64,000 nucleotides of DNA, from contig CP141132.1 of the NCBI GenBank assembly GCA_035236585.1, positions 18,265,945-18,329,944 of the forward strand, in the 5' to 3' direction. The stretch's first letter is position 1. The number at the start of each line of letters is the position of its first letter. The position numbers were made by a program, and so were the translations under genes. This document shows, in pieces, positions 22,460 to 32,131 of the stretch. The stretch comes from Warburgia ugandensis (taxonomy: Eukaryota; Streptophyta; Magnoliopsida; Canellales; Canellaceae). The notes below the pieces were generated by a model, which saw only the letters and a program-made list of their open reading frames with translations, made no database searches and was not told where the DNA came from.

Positions 22460-25091
22460 CTAAATTTCCTCTAATATTTTCATTTCTAATTCTATCCTTT
22501 CTTGCTTACCACCCATCCATCTCAACATCCTCATTTCTGCGACGCTCAGCCTCTGAGCATGATGTTCATTAACTACCCAACACTCTGATCCATAGAGCAT
22601 GGCTAGCTTTATAGCCATCCTATAGAATTTTCCTTTTAGTTTGAGTGGCACCCCCCGATCACACAAAACTCCAGATACACATCTCCATTTGTTCCAACCT
22701 GCTTGGATTCTTTAAGTAACCTCCCTCTCAATCTCTCTACTCTCATGAATCATTGATCCTAAGTACCAAAAGTGGTCTTTTACAAGGACTTCTTGGTTAT
22801 CAATTTTGATTGGCATTCCACTCCTACTCCTCTCCTTGCTAAAATTGCATTCAATATATTCTATCTTAATTCGCCTAATTTTAAATCCTTTAGATTCTAA
22901 TGCTTCCCTCCATAACTCTAACTTTATATTTATACGTTCCCTTGTCTCATCAAGCAAGACTATATCATCTGTAAATAGCATGCACCAGGGAATCTCCTCG
23001 TGCGGATGTTTTGTTAACTCATCCATAACTAATGTGAAAGGTATAGGCTCAATGACTATCCTTGGTGCAATCCTAGGAAAATCACTAGTCTCGCAACTAG
23101 TGGTCTTAACATTTGTTACTGCTCCCTCATACATATCTTTAATTATGTCTATATACCCATGCAAAACCCCTTTATCACCCAACACCCTCCATATTCACTC
23201 CTTAGGGACTATATCATAAGCTTTCTCTAAGTCGATAAAGACTATGTGGAGGTCTTCTCTCCTCTCCCTATATTTCTCTACTAATTGTCTTAATAAGAAA
23301 ATAGCTTTCATGGTAGACCTCTCAGGCATGAAACCAAACTGATTCTCCGATACACTTGTTTCATGTCGTAGCCTCTTCTTAATTACTCTTTCAAAAAGTT
23401 TCATAGTGTGGCTCATAAGTTTGATCCCTCAATAATTAGTGCAGCTCTATATATCTCCTTTATTCTTATAAATTAGTACAATAGAGCTTTTCCTCCACTC
23501 GTCAAGCATTTTCTTTAATTTTATAATCTTGTTAAACTACTTGGTCAACCAAACTACCCCAATATCTCCCATATGCTTCCAAACCTCTATTGGTATACCA
23601 TCGGGCACATGGCCTTTCCTAATTTCATCTTTTTCAAGGCCTCTTTCACTTCAGGTATTCTAATCCTACGTTCATATCTATAATATCCAATGTTATTTAG
23701 ATTTATAGTATTTTCAATCCCTATATTCTCAGAGCCATTGTCATTTGACAATTTTTGAAAGTTAGTTTCCCACTTTTGTTTGATCTCATCATCTTTGACT
23801 AATACCTTTTGATCATCACTTCTAATGCACCTAACATGATCTAAGTCCTTACCCTTCTATCTCTTACTTTTGCAATTTTAGACACATCTTTCTTACCTTC
23901 TCTTATTCCCAGTCTATTATAGAGCTCATCATATGCTTTAAGTTTAACCTCACTTACCATTCTCTCAGCATCCTTTTTAGCATTCTTATATTGTTCATAG
24001 TTTTTATTATTTCTAGTCTTCTGTCATACTTTAAAATACATTCGTTTTTCTTTAATAATTTTTGCACTGTTTCACTCCACTACCATGTTTCCTGTACTAA
24101 TTGCCTTTTACCTTTAGATACTCATAAGACATCTTTTGTCACTTTCTTAATGGACTCAGCAATATTAATCCACATGGTATTTACTTCTGTTTCATAGTTT
24201 CAACTTCCTTCTACCATCAACTTATTTGTGAATGAGGTTATTTTCTCTCTATTTAAGTTCTACCACTTAATTTTTGGATACCTATTAAGTTCATTTCTTT
24301 TCTTCCATCTTTTGATATGGATATCCATAACCATTAACCTATGTTGTGAAGTTAAACTCTCATTAGGTATCTCGTTACAATCCTTACACATAGATCGTTC
24401 ATTATTCCTAAGTAGAAAAAAATCTATTTGGCTTTTATGAAATCTACTTTTAAAGGTTATTAAGTGTTCATCCCTCTTCTTAAAGAGTGTATTTGCAATA
24501 GCTAGGTTATATGACAAAGCAAAATTGAGGATATTCGCCCCCATCTCATTTCGTTGACCTATACCATACCCTTTGTGTATTCTATCATATCTTTCCTTTT
24601 GTTTTTCCTAAATGGTCATTTAAGTCTGCTCCTATAAATATCCCCTCAGTGTTGGAAATTTCTTGCATGACTCCCTCCGTATCTTCCCAAAACTATCTCT
24701 TGATTATATCTTGTAACCCTACTTGTGGTGCATATGCACTTATAACATTTATAATTTGCTCTCCTAAAACAAGTTTTATTATTATAATTCTACCATTGAT
24801 TCTTTCAACATCTACAACTTTATCCTCTAATACCTTTTCCATTATTATTCCCACACCATTTCTTTTATGATCCTTTCATACATACCATAATTTATACCCA
24901 TCTATTTCTCTAGCTTTAGCCCCTTTTAACTTGGTTTCTTGGATACAAGTGATGTTGACTCTCCTATGTTTCATCGCATCTACTAACTCCAAACTCTTAC
25001 CTGTCAATGTCCATATATTCCATGTGGCAAGACGAATCTTATGCTATTGAGATATCCTATTTACTATTGCCTTTCTCGACCTCCATGGCAT
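22460..25091 (-). pseudogene. RTE LINE ORF: AP-endonuclease and reverse transcriptase
   Basis: The protein nicks target DNA and primes reverse transcription there. From the start at 25091 a stop soon interrupts, then endonuclease motifs follow: ATWNIWTLTGKS, CIQETKLKG, SAYAPQVG, GADLNDHLG (Gly-Asp-Leu-Asn core), SQIDFFLLR and TSQHRLMVMD (24260-25040). RT text includes [20 protein letters not shown] and [14 protein letters not shown] (23195-23416), TLVMDEL, and the catalytic FTDD at about 22964-22975 where FADD is usual. The C-terminal part has AMLYGSECWVV and MRMLRWMGG. A GLHQG motif appears only in another frame near 23065, so paired frameshifts replaced the normal sequence. Few stops overall, so younger than element A. 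Confidence 0.86.
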
Positions 25092-25105
25092 GAATCCATG
25101 TCCAC

Positions 25106-25306
25106 TTTTCACTGCACCTGGGTTCTAATGCAATGCATCGCTTCCGAGGGGACGCTCTAGCAGCCCTTGCCCATTTTTCACTACACCTAAGATCCGATGT
25201 AGCGCGTCACTTTTGGGAGAACGCCCTAGCAACCCTTGCCTATTTTTCACTGCACCCGGGATCCAATGCAACGCTTCGCTTATGGGGAATGCCCTAGCTC
25301 GAGGGA
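25106..25306 (-). repeat. Three 69-bp GC-rich tandem repeats in LINE 5' region
   Basis: Units begin at 25106, 25175 and 25244 (plus-strand phrase TTTTCACT-C-CACC), each with a CCCTTGCC-AT or similar end. They lie just upstream of the ORF start. The base composition is much more GC-rich than the surroundings. Tandem 5' repeats in LINEs often act as promoter or 5'-UTR units; that role is inferred here. Confidence 0.8.
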
Positions 25307-25346
25307 ATGTCAATTTTCGATTCATGTCATGTTAGGGTTGCCATAG

Positions 25347-25630
25347 TTTTAAGAAGTTGAAGATGATTTTCATTTCTTCCTTACAAACTAATATACAAAT
25401 GCATATTCATTTGCAAGCAGAAAAGAAATAACAAAATCATCTTCAGCTTCACCCTTGCCAGCAGGCTCCTGAGGCAAGGGTTTCTATATTTTAAGAAGCT
25501 GGAGATGATTTTCATTTCTTCCTTACAAACTAATTTACAAATGCATATTCATTTGTAAGCAAGAAATAACAAAATCATCTTCAAATTCTCCCTTGCCGGC
25601 TAGCACCTGGCATAAGACCCTCCTCCTTTT
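25347..25630 (-). repeat. Tandemly duplicated hairpin-forming 142-bp unit
   Basis: Two copies start at 25347 and 25489. Each holds a long imperfect inverted repeat: GAAGATGATTTTCATTTCTT pairs with AAGAAATAACAAAATCATCTTC downstream, around a loop near CAAATGCATATTCATTTG. Each is followed by a second small stem (CTTGCC ... GGCAAG in the first copy). They lie inside the LINE TSD bracket, so they are read as part of the 5' region of the element. Confidence 0.7.
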
Positions 25631-25859
25631 TCATCTAGGCTTGGGACAGACATTGGCGAAGTTTACAAAACAAATATGAACAAGGGAAGGTGAGAGAGAG
25701 AGAGAGAGAGAACACTGCTTGTTTTTCTCAGCGGAACCTCACTTCTCACTCAACAATACAACTTATATAGCTTTCAAGTTAGGGTTTTTTATTATCAAGG
25801 TTTCATCTCAGCCCTTCATCTAGTGTCTAGTATATTTAAGAAACTTATTTTACAGCGTA

Positions 25860-26456
25860 ATGACTTCAACAGAATTGTCATAAAGAAAGACCTCATGAGT
25901 GAGTAACATACCGCATAGATCATTAAAAGATATAGGATTGATCTCCCGTGAACTGTAGTAGTGAATTGTCGTTATCTGGAGAGTCAATTGCCCTTGCGGA
26001 ATCAGCAATAGACCTTGCATCATGGATGTACTCAACAATTGAAATAGTACCCTAATGAAATTACCAAGTCGATCATCATTCTCATTACGACTTGTGTCTT
26101 GAGGGTAGTAGCGTAAAGATTAGCATCTTCCATGCTTGGTGAAATGTGGTAGCACTGACAACACGAGTGGCCACTGACTCTGACAAAGATGAAAAAATCT
26201 AACTAAGGATTTTGTTATCTTGTTGAATCCGTAAGGAATAGTTGGGATCAGACTTGGGCAGTGTTGGAACTGTGCCTTTAACATAGACTAAGAGATCAAA
26301 GCCGGTTAAGAGCGGCGTGAATTGCGCTTTCCACAATATGTACTTGTTTGTGGATAACTTCAATGGAAGAAGAGGCGCAATGTTCATAAAGACTGGTTTG
26401 GTTGAATCAGAACCATCAGAAGTCCTGGAAGTAGTGTCTGACATCATTGATGCCAA
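25860..26456 (-). pseudogene. gag: Copia 2: gag N-terminal part
   Basis: Minus-strand copia gag starting at 26456 (MASMMSDTTS), with PLLPLKLSTNKYILWKAQF and FDLLVYVKGTVP, typical of the copia gag N-terminus. The second section at 25850-26038 has INPISFNDLCGMLLTHEVFL, another gag hallmark, in a changed frame. It is cut at 25854 by copia 1; GCGTA at 25855-25859 would be copia 1's target duplication, but its partner was not found. The rest of copia 2 was not found. Confidence 0.75.
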
Positions 26457-26499
26457 GGATCACAAGGTTGAAAAACTCGTGAGAGATTGAAAGGCTAAG

Positions 26500-26511
26500 T
26501 CTGATACCATA
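26500..26511 (-). other. Primer binding site of copia 2
   Basis: Minus strand reads ATGGTATCAGAC, close to the initiator-Met site TGGTATCAGAGC, 44 bp before the gag ATG. Confidence 0.8.
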
Positions 26512-26515
26512 TCAT

Positions 26516-27002
26516 TGCAGTGAGCAATGGTTGGAAATGATATTTCCTCACATGCTTGCTGTAGTGAGATCTTATCGCATGTATTCATAATTGAATTTTA
26601 CTGTAAGTGATAGTATTAAACTGCTACAATGCCTTTAATCATGGGATGACATATTATACAAGATACAGTACTGTTTTCTTTAAGCAAATCACTCACATAT
26701 GCACTTAAAATCTAATCCCTGGCCAAAGGGGAAAGTGGTGACTCAAACCTACCACAAAAAGTACTTTAGGGGAGATGCCAAATTATTTGTGACCAACTGC
26801 ACTGAACATTTGTTGGCAAAACAAGTAATAAGACTTGATATCAGATATTTTGGTAACAATAATTTGAGTTTAAAATTTACGGAAGTATGAAGGGAAATGA
26901 AAGTCAATTGTACAAACTTAAGATCATGTATCCTTTACAATAAGGATCATACTTGCTGTTAAGAAGAATCCTATCTGGGCTAACCTTTTGGGGTTGAGTG
27001 CA
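26516..27002 (-). repeat. Copia 2 5' LTR and flank (right end uncertain)
   Basis: Minus-strand LTR ends CACTGCA next to the primer site (plus strand TGCAGTGAGC at 26516). A possible start is TGTACAATTG (plus end at 26914), but no second LTR is available to confirm it. No gene seen. Confidence 0.45.
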
Positions 27003-27020
27003 TGACCCTTCCATCGAAAT

Positions 27021-27205
27021 AAAAAGCGTAGCCCCAGTGCACAAAGCTTCCACCAAAGCGTTGTCCGGGAAAGGGCCGGACCACAAGGGTCTAAAGTACA
27101 CAGCCTTACCTTGCATTTTTCAAGAAGCTGTTTTCATGCTTGAACCCGTGACCTCAAGGTCACATGACAACAACTTTTACCGTTGCACCAAGGCTCTCCT
27201 TCTCG
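27021..27205 (-). mobile_element. Au-type SINE with 18-bp TSD
   Basis: tRNA-derived SINE in minus orientation. On that strand it has the Au signature: GAGCCTTGGTGCAACGG, GTTGTTGTCATGTGACC, B box GGTTCAAGC, GCAAGGTAAGGCTG, CTTGTGGTCCGGCC and TTTGTGCACTGG. Direct repeats TGACCCTTCCATCGAAAT (27003-27020) and TGACCCTTCCATCAAAAT (27206-27223) flank it with one mismatch. It is noncoding and mobilised by LINE enzymes. The ORFs in it are chance. Confidence 0.88.
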
Positions 27206-27223
27206 TGACCCTTCCATCAAAAT

Positions 27224-27780
27224 CCCACCCTTAAAAGATTTGGCTCTTTCATCTTCTTCACTGTTCCCTAGCTAGGCTGGCTACGTAAAAAAGATCTGGT
27301 TGCTTCTAGATAGTAGTTTTCTATCAAGAAATCTAATAGCTAGAAATATCTAATTGATATGAATTTTTGCAGCTGGCTTAAATAGGGTAGGCTGAAGAAG
27401 ATGAATGGGTCAGATCATTCACAGGTGAGGCTTATATGGAGGGTCATGGAATCTGTCCCAGAACTCCAGATAGCATTTCTCTGCTGGTAATTATCTCGTC
27501 CGAAGTCTAAATTTAACTCATTTTAGTTGGTACGTGAATTTGGGGTGCAATTCTGTTCTGAGTTTAATGAGCTTTAATGGTCACTTTGAGAAACTAGTTG
27601 GATTCACATGTGATGGTTTGAGTTCCAACTGGTTTGGTTCACTACGATAGTTCAAATTATATGCTACATCTCAGTGGGTTGAGTTTGGATCAAGACTTAT
27701 TAATTGCTTAGTACAATTATGCATACAGGGCTGTCGATCCTTGTTGTTCCGAGTGGATACCAGAATGGGCACAGCTCCTC
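27224..27780. other. No gene seen
   Basis: Sequence between two SINEs, without ORF, domain or recognised repeat; could be host intergenic DNA. Confidence 0.4.
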
Positions 27781-27790
27781 CATAGATAAA

Positions 27791-27967
27791 GGGCAGCCCC
27801 GGTGCATGAAGCTCCCGTCTATGCGGGGTCTGGGGAAGGGGCAGACCACAAGGGCCTATAGTAGGTAGCCTTACCTTGCATTTTGCAAGAGGCTGGTTCC
27901 ACGCCTTGAACCTGTGACATCAAGATCACATGACGACAACTTTTACCGTTGTGCCAAGGCTTCCCTT
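27791..27967 (-). mobile_element. Au-type SINE with 10-bp TSD
   Basis: Same family and orientation as 27021-27205. The plus strand shows CAGCCCCGGTGCATGAAG, GGGGTCTGGGGAAGGGG, GCAAGAGGCTGGTTCCAC and GAACCTGTGACATC (B box complement). The direct repeat CATAGATAAA occurs at 27781-27790 and 27968-27977. Confidence 0.9.
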
Positions 27968-27977
27968 CATAGATAAA

Positions 27978-28974
27978 CAGCAAATTATTATACTTTCCGC
28001 CCTTTTCTGGGATAGCTTGGACAAACATCTTTGAGAGGTAGTGACTGTAGTTAGAACATTATTATGTGGTACAAGAAGCTGGATTCTATGGAAGCTCGTA
28101 AGCACTTGAAGAAGCATGTGACCTTCAGTTGCTACGAAAGATTGGGACACCTCACTTGTTCTAAAGAGACAGTTCATAGTGCAATTTGAAGAAAAATAGC
28201 TACAACTTGTTTCACATGGTATTAAGCAATCTGGAAAAAAATATCTATAACTTGTTTCACATGGTATTATGATAACAACTAATCCAGCAGATTGTTTTAA
28301 TATACATGAAGAAGTAAAAGCAAGAATTTAAGTTTGACCTTTGAGTCCTTTCAAGTGCCAAATAGTTTGATTCTGCATTGCATTGCGCAAGTTGAATTAG
28401 AAATCTCCAGCTGTTTGGGGAATTCTGTTGTGTTATTATGTGAGCAGGAATTCTGATATCATCTTAGCATTCCTTTCGCTTTTTTTTTTTTTTTTTGCAT
28501 TTTCTAAATGGCAAGTGGTCTCAAGTCGATCACAGAAAACGCTTGGTTGTGAAACACGGCACTTAACCAACATGGATAGGACTCCAGTAGATGCCATGTC
28601 CACAAGGAGGTACTATTTGGCAAATGATAATCTATACATCTAAGTAGAGATGAACAGGCAAGATTTTGCATTGCGAACCAAAGACTTAATTACCTAAATT
28701 TCTTTTATTCTAGAAAATGTAAGAAACTTAAGCTTGGAATTAGTCGCAAAGATAAATTTTGGTTAGCACATTCGGGAAGGTAGAACAAGCAGAAACTAAA
28801 AGTATCTGCTACATAATTCCGTAAGGTAGTTTACCGACTTCTACTTGTTATCTAATTATAGACAAATATTTGTGAGATGTCAAATTGACGAAAATTCTGA
28901 CGTCAAACCTCACCTTTAACATCGAGCAAAGGCATTATAACGGAGTGGCGCAAGAAGGGGCCTCTCTCGGGGAA
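27978..28974. other. No gene seen; short repeat and T17 run
   Basis: Contains a 45-bp-period direct repeat (AACTTGTTTCACATGGTATTA at 28204 and 28249) and a run of 17 T at 28480-28496. No domain was recognised in any frame. Confidence 0.4.
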
Positions 28975-29256
28975 GGTCGGCTTCGTGGGTGTGTGTTCCC
29001 CATTCAGAAGACTACACCTTTGACCCGAGAGAGGTCGGCTTCGTGGGTGTGTGTTCCCCATTCAGAAGACTACACCTTTGACCCGAGAGAGGTCGGCTTC
29101 GTGGGTGTGTGTTCCCCATTCAGAAGACCTACACCTTTGACCCGAGAGAGGTCGGCTTCGTGGGTGTGTGTTCCGCATTCAGAAAACTACACCTTTGACC
29201 CGAGAGAGTCGGCTTCGTGGGTGTGTGTTCTGCATTCAGAAAACTACACCTTCGAC
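28975..29256 (+). repeat. 58-bp minisatellite, five copies
   Basis: Units start at 28975, 29033, 29091, 29150 and about 29207, beginning GGTCGGCTTCGTGGGTGTGT. The first two steps are exactly 58 bp; the third has one inserted C and the fourth lost one base. The last two units share changes (CCGCATT or CTGCATT, and AAAACTAC), so expansion was stepwise. All three plus-strand frames stay open across much of the array, giving an apparent 134-codon ORF (28885-29289) that is probably an artefact. Confidence 0.9.
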
Positions 29257-29646
29257 GTTGCTCTTGCCGATGTGCTTGATGAGGTGTAGGCGACGTACAA
29301 AAATGTTTAGCTTTTGCCCCTTCACACCAAAGAATCCACTTTTACAAGGAAGAAATAATCTAGGAAAACTAGTTTAGCACATCCTTTCTTAGAATCATTT
29401 TGACCAAACCTGGTCAAGACCAAGTACTTGTCATACCTCAAGGCCGCGTTTGGATAGGTGAGAAAGAGTTTCATTGAATATGCCTTTTAATGTAAATCAA
29501 CTTCGGCAGGTGAGACTTTGGAGACCAGTAAATTAAGCTCGCCCTTTTTATCCTTGCTTGACTTCTAACATCTCTTAGTCTTCACTAGGTGTCTTATTAA
29601 CCAAAGCCTATTAAACCCTCGCCCAAAGTCTAACCAGGTAACCAAG
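29257..29646. other. No gene seen
   Basis: Sequence between the minisatellite and element C; no ORF of note. Confidence 0.4.
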
Positions 29647-29651
29647 TGCAA

Positions 29652-30218
29652 TGTTACAAATTTGCATTGCAAGGCCCATCACCACAGTCTATAGACTCCA
29701 AGGAAGGCATGTTTAGCTTGTGGATATGACCCAAGGGACTTAAGCCCATGAATCTAGACCTGAGAAGAAAGGCCTAATTCCACGAGGCCTAATTTCTAGA
29801 GAAGTCCTTGTAAATATCTAGACATTTTGTAGTAGTCTACAATACTCTAGGAGAGTAGTAGATTAGTCTAAAAAGTGTAAGAGGGTTCTAGAAGACAATT
29901 TGGACCGCTGGTATAATGACACATGTCAAAATCCTAGCCATCCATTGAGGAGGTGAATGGAGAAGAGCAAGTATAAATAGGGGATAGCTCCTCATTTGTA
30001 GCCAACTCCAATCAACTCATTGTAGACTACCAAAAGGAGCAATAACAGGGTCTCTTGAGTTCTCTCATTGCTCATGTGGGTGGATGAGTGTGTGTAGCCT
30101 TAGCAAGTGAGAGTAAGGAGTGGAAGGCTGACTTATGTTTTGTAAAGGAGTATGACACTTAAGTTATATGCACAAGTGTCACACAGGTTGAAGGAAGAGA
30201 AATTGCAACCCCGTTACA
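29652..30218 (+). repeat. 5' LTR of element C
   Basis: Starts TGTTACAAATTTGC and ends CCCCGTTACA; matches 48347-48899 over its whole length. Confidence 0.88.
29972..29979 (+). promoter_or_regulatory. TATA box in 5' LTR of element C
   Basis: TATAAATA sits mid-LTR; the 3' LTR has TATAAAAG at the matching place (48652-48659). This is the likely core promoter of the element. Confidence 0.6.
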
Positions 30219-30220
30219 GT

Positions 30221-30232
30221 TGGTATCAAAGC
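30221..30232 (+). other. Primer binding site of element C
   Basis: TGGTATCAAAGC, two bases after the LTR, matches the initiator-Met type (TGGTATCAGAGC) with one change. Confidence 0.88.
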
Positions 30233-30359
30233 AAAGGCTAGCGGTTCGAGTTGGGAGCTAGTTGTGAAGATTGTGAGAACCTCGTGATAGGATCATAGCA
30301 AGTGAGTCAGGAGTGACCAACATACCTTTGGAGGTTCAACAAAAGTCTAAGAGGGAGAA

Positions 30360-31502
30360 GTCCAGAGATCCATTAGTAAAGTTGGCTTTGGATGCTTGCC
30401 TCACTATACTCAAGGCATGGTTTCGGTAAGTCAGAACAAACTCTATTTTATTATTTGGAGAACACTTGTGCCTTTATAGAAAACTTGTATAGCCTTAAGG
30501 CTAGCATGCAAAGTATGGTCGAGGTGTTTAAGTATATGAATGCCAAGACCACTGAAAAGGTGGAGTGCATGTCTAATCACCTTGAGACTTGGAAGGCAAG
30601 ATAAACAGGCTACATGAGAAGGTAGCAGGTCTAGAGGATGTGAAGATTTAATTGGCCCTGTTGGAGAAGTCCATAGCTAGTGGGGGAGGATTTGGACCAA
30701 AGGAGTTTGCTCTTAAAGTCAAGATCCCTTATTCTACCAGCTACAAAGAAACCCTTGATGCCAAGGACTTGAAAAAATTCTATACCAAATGAAGCAATAC
30801 TTTCAAAGCTACTAAGATTTCTGAGGAAAGGTGGATGTGGCTACTATGTATCTTATCGATGATGTGATGCTATGGTGGAGATGAAGGTATGGTTATGTAA
30901 CTGATGGCTGTTGCACCATAACCACTTAGGAAGACATTAAGAAAGGGATCATACCCAATTCTTTCCAAAGAATGTGGAATGCTTGGCCCAAAAAAATCTG
31001 AAGCAACTAAAATATAGGAGATCTACCTGTGAATATGTCAACCAATTCACAGCTTTGTTCCTGAACATCTCTAATATGACTAAGAAGGACAAGCTGTTCT
31101 TCTTCATGGATGGAGCAAGAGTTGCAAATAACGGGAGTGAAAAACCTAGCCACTGCACTCTCAACTGCAAAGAAGTTGGTGGCATTCAACTACAGGGCTG
31201 AAGGCACAAGTGGAGACAAGAAGAGTAAAGCAAATCAAATCAACAACAAGGAGGACAAACCTAAGGGTCATAAGGAGGAAGGAAAGGAGGGCCGACATGA
31301 CTCAAAAGGTAGAGATAAGTTCATCCCTCATCGCTCTGATTGCTTCATATGTGAGGGGGATCATCGGCCAATTGATTGTACAAAGAAGAAGACCCTCAAT
31401 GCATTGGTGGTTGAAAGGGAGAACCACAAGGTAAGGGATGAGGATAAAGGGGAGGAGCCTAAGATGGGGGCACTTAGACTCCTCAATGCTATAAAGGGGT
31501 AG
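30360..31502 (+). pseudogene. gag: Element C gag
   Basis: Capsid and nucleocapsid remnant. It opens with an open stretch at 30392-30604 (VEVFKYMNAKTTEKVECMS), continues with text such as DAKDLKKFYTK and STCEYVNQFTALFLNISNM, and then an open C-terminal part at 31110-31502. That part is Lys-rich (KGHKEEGKEGRHDSKGRD) and carries a zinc knuckle, CFICEGDHRPIDC, at about 31341-31379. Frames change at least twice. The 3' end is near 31502, after which a short gap leads to the protease. Confidence 0.8.
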
Positions 31503-31559
31503 GTATCAGGGGCCAAGCTTGTTGCCCAGACAAGAAAGAGTTTGATGTATGTGGACATG

Positions 31560-31910
31560 TGTCTCAATGGTATAAGTACATGAGCTATGATAGACACAAG
31601 AGCCACTCACAACTTTATCTCAGAGGGGGAGGCTAAGAGGTTAGGCTTTAAGATGAAGAGGGATGTGAGTAGGATAAAAGCAATAAACTCTAAAGCTAAG
31701 CTAGTACTTGGAGTTGCCAAGGAGATAACTAATAAGATTGGAGAGTGGCAAGGCACCATCACTTTGACCATAGTGCCTCTAGACAACTATGAGGTTATCC
31801 TTGGAATGGATTTTCTCGCTTTGGCTAGGGCCATCCCCATGCCATATCATAGAATTTTGAGCTTCTTTGATGAGAAAACACCTTGCACAGTCTCAGTAAA
31901 GAAAGGATAA
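31560..31910 (+). pseudogene. pol: Element C aspartic protease
   Basis: Retropepsin-like domain of 107 codons, open from 31587. The active-site motif reads DTRATHNFIS where DTGATHNFIS is expected: Gly to Arg by a G-to-A change, which should abolish activity. The second hallmark, EVILGMDFL, is present at about 31790. The frame stops at 31908. About 220 bp of unassigned sequence follow before solo LTR D. No RT motif is found there or after D. Confidence 0.82.
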
Positions 31911-32131
31911 CAAGAGGTAAGGGAAGATGCTATCTGCAATGCAGCTTGTAAGAGTCCTCAATTAATGGCACAATGAGGAGTGTGCCATAGCAGGAGAAAT
32001 CTAAGAGTAACAAGACGAAGCAGCATGAAGACTTGCGGATGTCACACATATGTGCAGGAGGTAGAACTATAAAAGGCAACTGCACGGAAGCACAGGACCA
32101 CTAACAACTCAAAATTGTGCAAAGGAGCACA
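31911..32131 (+). other. Element C internal remnant
   Basis: Sequence between the protease and the D insertion; no domain recognised. It continues at 48145. Confidence 0.5.

Larger units (their letters stand above)
21854..25660 (-). mobile_element. RTE-clade LINE unit carrying two RTE 3' ends
   Basis: Minus-strand non-LTR retrotransposon. Order in transcript sense: 5' part with tandem repeats (25660-25100), one ORF with AP-endonuclease and RT (25091-22460), 3' region ending in a GAT repeat (22176-22190), a 55-bp AT-rich spacer, then a second 3' end of about 265 bp closing with another GAT repeat at 21853-21868. The AATTGGGATAAG-type sequence just before the GAT tail is typical of plant RTE elements. 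A single 20-bp TSD encloses both copies. Confidence 0.87.
21828..25854 (-). repeat. Copia 1 5' LTR, split by a LINE
   Basis: About 200 bp of LTR in two pieces: 21828-21853 and 25681-25854. Minus-strand ends are TGTAAAATAAG (right) and CCTTACA (left, next to the primer site). The split is explained by the RTE insertion, whose 20-bp target duplication borders it. A (GA)n run at about 25693-25710 belongs to the LTR. The sequence to the right of 25854 is copia 2 gag, so copia 1 inserted there. Confidence 0.75.

Noticed and set aside
22806..23219. 137-codon plus-strand ORF
   Set aside because: Antisense shadow of the LINE reverse transcriptase.
27021..27205. tRNA gene
   Set aside because: A tRNA-like B box is present, but the sequence follows the Au SINE order and has TSDs.
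28480..28496. T17 run as the tail of a minus-strand retrocopy
   Set aside because: No flanking direct repeats and no recognisable source sequence to its right.
28975..29256. CRISPR-like array
   Set aside because: Whole units repeat with no unique spacers, and the genome is that of a plant.
28885..29289. 134-codon ORF
   Set aside because: Produced by a 58-bp minisatellite; adjacent frames are also open and no domain is seen.
29647..29651. Target site duplication for element C
   Set aside because: TGCAA on the left and ACAAG on the right do not match; boundaries rest on the LTR pair only.
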